Shown here: in pieces, positions 57,334 to 64,000 of the stretch | How positions within the stretch are numbered: the first letter of the stretch is position 1 | Layout: each line of letters begins with the position of its first letter | Assembly: GCA_010909165.1 (NCBI GenBank) | Contig: MU008185.1 | Coordinates: 620,001-684,000 of the forward strand | Length of the DNA: 64,000 bases | From: Anthoceros angustus | Taxonomy: Eukaryota; Streptophyta; Anthocerotopsida; Anthocerotales; Anthocerotaceae | Direction of reading: 5' to 3' | Made by a program: the position numbers and the translations under genes | The notes under the pieces: model-generated | What the model was told of the DNA's origin: nothing | Database searches by the model: none | The model's input: the letters and a program-made list of their open reading frames with translations, nothing else

Positions 57334-58784
57334 TCAAGGCAAGCGTTCAATTGCGTCCTTGATGGCCCTCTGAAACTCCTTGCTGTGAAGAATGAAGGAA
57401 GAGACATGCCCTCCTGTGACCCATCGAACCTCTGAGCCGGGCCACGCCTTTTGAAGTTCCAAGGCAGAGTGCTTTGGAATGAAGCCATCATCCTGCACGA
57501 AGGAAAACAACGAGATGCAGTGCCGAAACGAGGTCCGACCCCGCCACAGATCTATGTAACTGCCACAAAGAAAGAAGTACGTACCGTGGCAGCAACGACG
57601 ATGACGGAACGAGGACTCTTGGGGATGCCAAATCTTGTGACGTCCGTCAGGGACAAGACGGTGCGCATCCGCTCCCGAACCTGCTCCATCGTCATACCAA
57701 GATTTGTCATGCGAACCGCATCTTGCATCAGGGCATCCCAGGCCGTACCATGTTGCAGAATTCCCTCACAGAAGGCCACTGCAGCTGAGTGCGGAGCCAG
57801 CAACGGTAGCACAGCCAGTGGCTCTGGGTGCAAAGATCCCACCATTGCCGCATGCACACCGCCTGCGTCCGGTGCCGTGTCAGCGATGACCATGAGAGGC
57901 AAAACCGCACTGCAGGAAAGTCGAAAAGAGATCTCACATCCGTACCCATGCTCAGACCACAGACACCAAGCTTGGCAAACCCTGCATCTCTGTCCATCCA
58001 GTGGAGGAGAGAGCGGGCCTCTTCAATGGTTGCCCTTCCCAACAGGAAGAGGTCACTCACGCAGCGCAGTTTGGCCCCAAACTGCAGCTGGGGCCTCCTG
58101 TTCCCATAGAAGGGACTGCAACACAATACCTGCACACTCTGGTGATCCAGGCAGATCTGGAGATTGCAACAAGGAAGAACTGGCAACGGAGGCGTGGGTG
58201 AGGTTCCAACGGTATCCAGCTGTCTCACCTTTCAAGAACCATTGTGGCAATGTTATCTTTCAGCAGGGGGCTCCCAAGCCTCAAGCGGCGGTTGAAGCCA
58301 TGATCACCAGTGCCTGGAAGGCAAGAGGCGGGGGTTACAACCAGCAGTCGAATGAAGCACGCTGCTGTGACAAGGCCCTGCCCGGGCAGACTGTACCTGC
58401 CAAATGTAGCACGCAATGCGTGGTTTCTCTTGCAACATGACGTGGGGTGAGAAGCTGCACCCTGGCCAGATGGCTCTCCACAGGCAAAGCTTGTTTAAGC
58501 TGCTCATCACAGGGCGTCACGAACACGCCCTCCTCCAGCACCGCGGTCCGAGACATCCAGACGGTCCTCCACTTGGGCCGCACTGCCACCCGAGGACTTT
58601 GCGGAATGGACACTTGAGCCAGTCCGTGCGAAAGGAGCTGCCTGGTGAGCTGCTCCAGCAACACCAGATTTGAGCCTCCCCAGCCTCTAGAGAAAAACGG
58701 AGGCGCCAAGCGTAGCCTGTGCATAAACACGCCATACACATGGTCCAGCCAGTAATGGGCGGTGCCCAGATTGATGGCCACCAT
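57334..58784 (-). CDS. ABHD18: ABHD18-like alpha/beta-hydrolase (DUF2048)
   Basis: Five exons on the minus strand (58784-58397, 58313-58229, 58115-57946, 57862-57585, 57492-57334) join in frame with GT-AG introns to 359 residues, close to the plant size of the family. The order of motifs is family-typical: LDHVYGVFMHRLRLAPPFFS, HCVLHLAGTGDHGFNRRLRL, ESPFYGNRRPQLQFGAKLRC, LFLLGRATIEEARSLLHWMD, the nucleophile elbow LGVCGLSMGGVHAAMVGSLH (GxSxG with Ser), and near the end VVAATDDGFIPKHSALELQK and TGGHVSSF, supplying the likely Asp and His. The family is a predicted serine hydrolase; its substrate is not established to my knowledge. Confidence 0.9.
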
Positions 58785-59568
58785 GGCTGTGGACCACGCC
58801 CCCTGACTATACCTCTGTTCCGATCAGCAGCCGTGCATGCTAGGTTTTCCGGATGCTCCCACCAAGCATGGATCTGACGCGCGGCTCGGCGCCATCTGTA
58901 AGCAGATGGCTGCAAATTGAAACGTCCTGGAAGTCGTGTTGCCGATTCCTAAAAGGAACGCAAAACCAAGCGGACTGCCTCGGACGGATGGGCCCGGGCG
59001 ATCTGCACAGGAGACCGTGGTTCTTGAGCACACGGAGGAGTCCAGGGGCTCATGTCTTAAGACTGGCGATCCATCTCCGAGCAACACGCACGGGTGGGTG
59101 ACACATTCCAGGTGGGTAGGCGTAGAGGTACAGATGATTCTACATATCCGTGCTGGCCAGATTCAAGGTGGGTCCAACCTCCAGGACGCCAGGCCGACCA
59201 GGATAAGGGAAAGTTGCACGTCACGAGTCATCCGCAAGCGTCCCTGGGGAGATAAAGTTAAAGGTAAATACACCATCCTCGGGTAATATACAGTCTCTTT
59301 CGTCTTTGCTTATTACAAACCAGGGACCGACAAGAAGGAAAGCTGCACATTATCGTGAAACCAAATACAGGATTAAAACAGCAAGGGCGGACAAACTATC
59401 ACAAACTCATCCTGCAGAGCCGCATGTCTGACAATGAGATCCCTTTCGGTGCAGAGTTCCTGACATGGTTGGCCGTGCCCCGTCCTTTTCAACAGCTCAT
59501 GGACCAAAGCATTGATAAAGCAGCTCAGCTCAGCTCGAAATCGAAATCCAGGACCACCGATCCTATCG
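58785..59568. other. Intergenic, 784 bp, no gene
   Basis: Upstream of the ABHD18-like gene and downstream of the carrier gene. Frames on both strands are compositional. Confidence 0.5.
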
Positions 59569-61867
59569 TCAAGGTGTTCTAGTTGGACGTAAATCTATCT
59601 GTACATAAGGAGCTTTGGTGGATCCCTGGTGTGGGGCAGTTTTCTGCTCTTTGTGCTTGCCGTCATGGCTGCTTGGCTTCGCCACTTCACCTTGCTGTGG
59701 TCCAGATGACTCCTTTTCAGATTGCACATGCACTGCTGTGTCCTCAGGAGGGAACATACTGTGTAGACGCCTCAGTATAAGCTCAAAACTAGTGAACGTG
59801 ATGACAGCAGCAGGTGTGGTACGCAGTAAATTTGTTCCACAACCTCTGTAGAATCCTGTGATTCCTTCCTCCACAGCTATCTTTTTTATGCAATCAACAA
59901 GTCCCGCGTATCTGGGTTGTACCGCCTTTGAATGGCCTTGTTCCTGTAATCTTGTCCTTACAACCTATGTCAAAGATGTGCTTTATTAGTTGTCACACAT
60001 GGCGTGAAACACACCACAGGAAACGACCAATTGGGCTTACAACCCGAAATCAATGGGACACATATAGTCAATTACCTCATGAGGATACGTAAGTGTTGAA
60101 GCTGTGACTTTGGAGATGGATGACGCAAGGGCAACATGACCAGGACTCAGCTTATCTGATGTTGTTCCATCTGCAGCACAGGTTGTGTTCCCACAGGTCA
60201 CAAACTTTTTAAAGAAAGCTGGTGGTAGACATGAGTACACGCCTAGTTGACAGTATAAACACAGCCAGCAGGTGTCATCTCAATAACAAAAGAACCTTGT
60301 TCAGCGAGATAGTCTTTCATCTTCTCATACACAGGGAATTGTATGGCAACATGGCTGATTCCTGCTAACGCTGGTACCAGGCCGCTGCGATCATTCCACA
60401 GTAAGTGTAGATTATCAGTTGAAGCTCTCAAAGAGCAACTGGGAATCAATAACTTCTGGTGCACTCCACATCATGCTGGAAGTGGCAGCACTGGTTGCCC
60501 AAACACAAGCCCACCTGTAAAGTCCTCTTACACCCTCTTCCCTGAAAATTCGAACAAGTGCCGAAAAAGTTCCTTTGTATGGCACCAACTCTGGCCTCAG
60601 GCGCTGAGTCTGTCAGAAACGTTCAGTTGTCAACCAAAATTTTTAGAAACCACCAGCAACCCCCTCCATGGAAAGTGAAAACAACATTCGCACATTGCAA
60701 TGCAGGGGAAGACAAACATTGGCTTGAGGCATATTGCATGTGCCTCAAGCCAGAAAGCTCGCAGTCACAAAAGGAGCAAAAACTAGAGCAACAAGTTGAC
60801 ACACCGAGCACCTAACCTGATTTTGAACTAAAAACGATCACCAACCTGAAGGCGAGTCTTTACCACCCAAAGGGGATTGGTGGCAAGTATGGTGGCCGCC
60901 CCAGCACCTGCGGCAGCTAGGGCATTTGCCGGAAGAGAAAGCTTTTCGCTTTTGCCTCCATTGGAATCACCTGCAAGGCTAGTGTAAGAACGAACGCCAT
61001 GACCAAAACTTGACTTGAAATGAACGAATGAAGAGTCTGATTAGAAAACGCTGAGCTCACCATTCGTAAATGCTTCTTCTGCTTGTAATATATGCTTCAA
61101 CTGGTCATACACGGAAAAATAAACCTGGACAGCCCATGTTCCACATATCCGAATGAGAAACAGTCCACACATTCTCCTCAGAGGGGGCCTGTAAGGATAG
61201 ATCCAGATGGAAGGAAAGGAGTAGCACAGTATACCGCCCAATTCGGCAGCAATGCAACCATAGTAGGAGACAAGCCACGATAAAGACCCTTGACACCCTC
61301 ATCTCTAAAAATTTGCCCCAAATTCGCAGCAATAATCCCTCCTGCTTGGGCAGAGGAATGAAGGCAATAAGGACACTAGCATGAAAAGAATAAAAAATGG
61401 CATGTACATAGCTGCCGGAAATCCTGTCACACCTACCTTTCACTGCTGCCAACTTGGCTGGCAAGCGCTGAACTTGCAGCCGGGTTTTGACGACATCGAG
61501 AGGGCAGACAAACGTTGCCGCAATCGCCCCTGCAGGCCAAGGAAGATGATAAAATTCAGCAGCGAAGGTCAGAAATTGGAGGCAAAACCTACAAACTGGT
61601 ACACAAAACCAAGTGTGGACCTCGAACAGAGCCACCAAACGCCAACTGCCTGCTTCCATCTCCGCTCCGGGAAGGAAGGCACCCATTCAAGGCCCGTCCA
61701 CCAGGCAGCTCAAGTGCACACTAAATTTCAGTGCTCCCTAGGTGGAGAGGGGAAGGGGAGCACAGGGGCAAGCAGAAGCAGAATGACACACCCGCCCCAG
61801 CGCCCGCCGCGGCGTTGAACAGCTTGGAGCGCTGCTCATCAGGCATGTCTTCAATCCTCTTGCTCAT
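59569..61867 (-). CDS. NDT: Mitochondrial carrier family NAD+ transporter (NDT type)
   Basis: Nine exons on the minus strand (61867-61792, 61529-61437, 61341-61235, 61124-61061, 60970-60846, 60603-60515, 60384-60296, 60170-60076, 59964-59569) keep frame throughout and give 377 residues. The three carrier repeats are visible by their PX(D/E)XX(K/R) signatures: [24 protein letters not shown] and [13 protein letters not shown]. Other marks are [40 protein letters not shown] and [20 protein letters not shown]. These match the plant NDT1/NDT2 group, which imports NAD+ into mitochondria or plastids, more than the related folate carriers. A hydrophilic tail of about 65 residues is longer than usual. 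Which organelle it serves cannot be read from the sequence. Confidence 0.9.
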
Positions 61868-62622
61868 GTGTGGGATGTCGCTCGCATCCGACCCGGCAAG
61901 CGCGTGGGTCCGAACCTGCCCCGGTGCCGCATGTATGGCTGGCTACGTGCGACGGCAGCGACGCGACACCACGGCCCGGCCACGCGCACCCACACTCCAA
62001 TTCCACGCTGCTCGGATCAAGGCGAGCCCGCGCATTGCAGCGATCTGGCCCAAATTCAGGCAGCGGAAGCTCCCGCCCCCTCCCCCGGCTACCTACAGCT
62101 GCCGCGAAGCTTCCGATGGATCGCGCGAGGCGGGCGGCACACGACAGGGCCAAGCTTGGCTTCACAGTCGCGTCGAGCCCAGTCGCCTGGCTGCAGCCTG
62201 GGAGGCGCTGCAACGCACGCTAGGGCTTGCCCGCGTACAAGAGGATGGGCACCAGGCCTAGAGCTCCCTACGGTCCCCACTCAGGTTCCTCCACAGATCG
62301 AGAGGATATAGTGTTGCGCGCCGCGATGCACTCCAGGTGGCGCCTCGAGTGCTGCGTCAGTTCGGGATTCTGGAATCCCGTCTCCGCATTGCGCGTCTCT
62401 GCTCTGTTTCATTACGTTAACGGCGAGGCGATCACTTCTCATTCCTACACGCGATTCTGTTATCCTGCAGTTTGGTTAGATTAGGGTTTGAGCGCACACC
62501 GGGTTTACGGGAAAGTGCATGTTGCTGCTGTTCTTGTGCCGTCAACGGCGCAGGGATCGAGGCGCGAATCGCGATGCGCGCCTCCGGTTAGACTGTTAGT
62601 CCAGGTTGGCGGCGGGAAGACC
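61868..62622. promoter_or_regulatory. Shared divergent promoter region (carrier and EPF-like gene)
   Basis: 755 bp separates the start of the minus-strand carrier from the start of the plus-strand EPF-like gene. The part near the carrier is GC-rich. No TATA box or defined element is recognised; shared control is inference from the head-to-head layout. Confidence 0.35.
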
Positions 62623-63425
62623 ATGGCGGCCGCAGCACCCTCGTCGCTCTTACGCTCCTCCTTCTTCGCGCTTCTGCTGCTGGCGCCGCTGCTGCTCCGC
62701 CTGCCTCGCTGCATGGCAGCCGCCGACGCCAGCTTTGCTTCACATGTGAGAAGACTCTCTCCGCCGCATGCATTGCTCTACTCTGCCTGCAACCTTCGCT
62801 TCTTCGGATCGCGTGTTCTTACAAGGAAGGCAATTTGCCATTTTCTTAGACCCGCTGTTTGCTGCCTGTCTCGCGTATGCGTGTAATGGAGGCATTTGCC
62901 TTTTCTCAGACTAGGTACTCGGTAATTGCTGCTTCAGCAGTGTGCTCACTTCCGCATGTCTCTCCTGTTCGTAACATGGAGGCAATTTGCCCTTTTCTTA
63001 GACTCGCTGCTTGCTGCCTGTCCTTATTGCATGTCTCGACTATTGGTACTAAGGAGGCAATGCTTTCAGCCTGTTGCATTTTCCTGTGTGCTGACTGCCG
63101 CATGTCTCGCCTGTTCGCACTACGGAGGCAATTTGCCATTTTCTTAGACGCGCTGCTCGCTGTCTGCCTGCTGAGAGCTTTCGGAGTGCCGCTCCGTAGC
63201 TCTTAACCGGCTGGCGGATGTTGTGTTCAGGGTGTGGAGCGAAGGAGGACAATTGAGTCTGAGATGCGGGGTCTGAAGAGTGCTCACGGTAGACCTGGCT
63301 CCAAACCACCTCAATGCCACGACGAGTGCAGGAATTGCCGCGGGGAGTGCAGCGCAAAGCCTGTCTATTTGGACAGAAACAGCGCTCACGGCCACGCTGT
63401 TTGGACCTGTACTTGTCTCTACTAG
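62623..63425 (+). CDS. EPF-like secreted cysteine-rich signalling peptide
   Basis: Two exons (62623-62745 and 63231-63425) give 105 residues with a phase-0 intron. The N-terminus is a signal peptide (MAAAAPSSLLRSSFFALLLL, followed by further Leu and APLLLRLP). The mature end reads GRPGSKPPQCHDECRNCRGE, then C, a loop of 19 residues, and WTCTC. GSxPPxC-x3-C-x2-C-x3-C ... WxCxC is the epidermal patterning factor (EPF/EPFL) signature with six cysteines. Such peptides act outside the cell on ERECTA-family and TMM receptors to set stomatal spacing and growth. The 485-bp intron contains a minisatellite. Confidence 0.85.
62820..63175. repeat. Intronic minisatellite in the EPF-like gene
   Basis: The phrase GGAGGCAATTTGCC(A/C)TTTTC+TTAGAC followed by CGCTG-TTGCTGCCTGTC recurs about five times (near 62823, 62888, 62977, 63051 and 63122) with irregular spacing of about 65-90 bp. 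Confidence 0.82.
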
Positions 63426-64000
63426 CTGCGATCACGTCCGAGATGTGCCTTGAGGAGCTAGTACTCTACTCCGGAAGAAGTTGGGCGTGTTGACGCCATC
63501 CTGAAGCCGGCATTTCCTTGTTTAGGCCGAACCAATTTTGACAACTCTATATATACCACCTCTTCTATTGCCGTCAAAACTTTGTACATTTTCACTTGTT
63601 TCATAATTTCATGTTTAATATCTTAGGCTTTTCTGGACTACATTTGTCTCTCACTTCCGTGGTTGTTGACTATCGCTTTGCTTGCTGGCATTATCTTGTG
63701 GGGCTGCAACTTGTGCTGTTGACGATTCTGTTCCTTGTGCCGAAGCCGTCTCATCCGGGGGTTGTGGGCCAAATGGATCTTCAATATCAATCTCTTCATA
63801 TTTTTCCTCTGAACATTTTCATAATATTAGTAAGATTTTTTAGATTATAACCTATTAATATCCTGGTTTTCAAAAGCATGCAAATACCAGGCCACGGTAA
63901 AGGAGGATTTAGTTTCGCCTTCAACATTGCAGCTATTTCTTCTGGGGTTGGTCCTTCGTCTGGAACGTCATAAAGAATTAGAAGAAAAGCAAATGATTTG
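63426..64000. other. 3' flank of the EPF-like gene; possible gene fragment at the edge
   Basis: No complete gene. From 63998 downward on the minus strand a frame reads FAFLLILYDVPDEGPTPEEI then AAMLKAKLNPPLPWPG before turning random at about 63880. It may be the end of a gene or transposon lying beyond the window. Confidence 0.3.

Overview
The window looks like nuclear DNA of a land plant with short introns (about 80 to 490 bases in the genes I could splice) and interspersed transposon debris. Plant markers are a DYW-class pentatricopeptide protein, an EPF-like secreted peptide, a plastid rubredoxin, a chloroplast outer-envelope pore protein and AVT-type vacuolar amino acid transporters. The pentatricopeptide protein ends in GRP instead of DYW and has KP in place of the PG box. 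This is the variant associated with U-to-C organelle editing in hornworts, lycophytes and ferns. With the short introns, a hornwort is my best guess and an early lycophyte the main alternative; this is inference, not identification.

Layout. 1-3.8 kb: no confident gene except a possible 86-residue protein on the minus strand. 3.8-12.5 kb: a WD40 protein (+), a ferredoxin-reductase-like plastid protein (+), rubredoxin RBD1 (-) and NAA25 (-). 13.3-14.5 kb: an array of repeats of about 226 bp. 14.9-18.7 kb: RUVBL2/Reptin with a GC-AG intron, then an AVT1-like transporter. 19-30 kb: a gene-poor island with a pogo-type miniature element, a decayed Ty1/copia element, minisatellites, a broken ORF of unknown type and a pogo transposase remnant. 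30.9-35.2 kb: a second AVT1-like transporter, paralogous to the first with identical intron positions and phases, and an OEP40-like gene. 35.2-40.6 kb: a Harbinger fragment joined to a hAT fragment with an in-frame triplication, and a 1.24-kb internally deleted pogo element that split a minisatellite. 40.7-47.5 kb: proteasome assembly chaperone 3, a probable 73-residue protein right behind it, an acidic protein of unknown function and the DYW:KP PPR gene. 48-54.5 kb: a LINE fragment and AT-rich sequence without a clear gene. 54.5-63.4 kb: eIF3d, an ABHD18-like hydrolase, an NDT-type NAD+ carrier and an EPF-like peptide.

The genes are mostly unrelated housekeeping functions (translation initiation, N-terminal acetylation, chromatin AAA+ ATPase, proteasome assembly, plastid and mitochondrial transport, RNA editing). 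I see no operon-like system. Exon coordinates were derived by hand from reading frames, splice dinucleotides and phase consistency, with no transcript data. Family assignments rest on remembered family motifs and were not searched.
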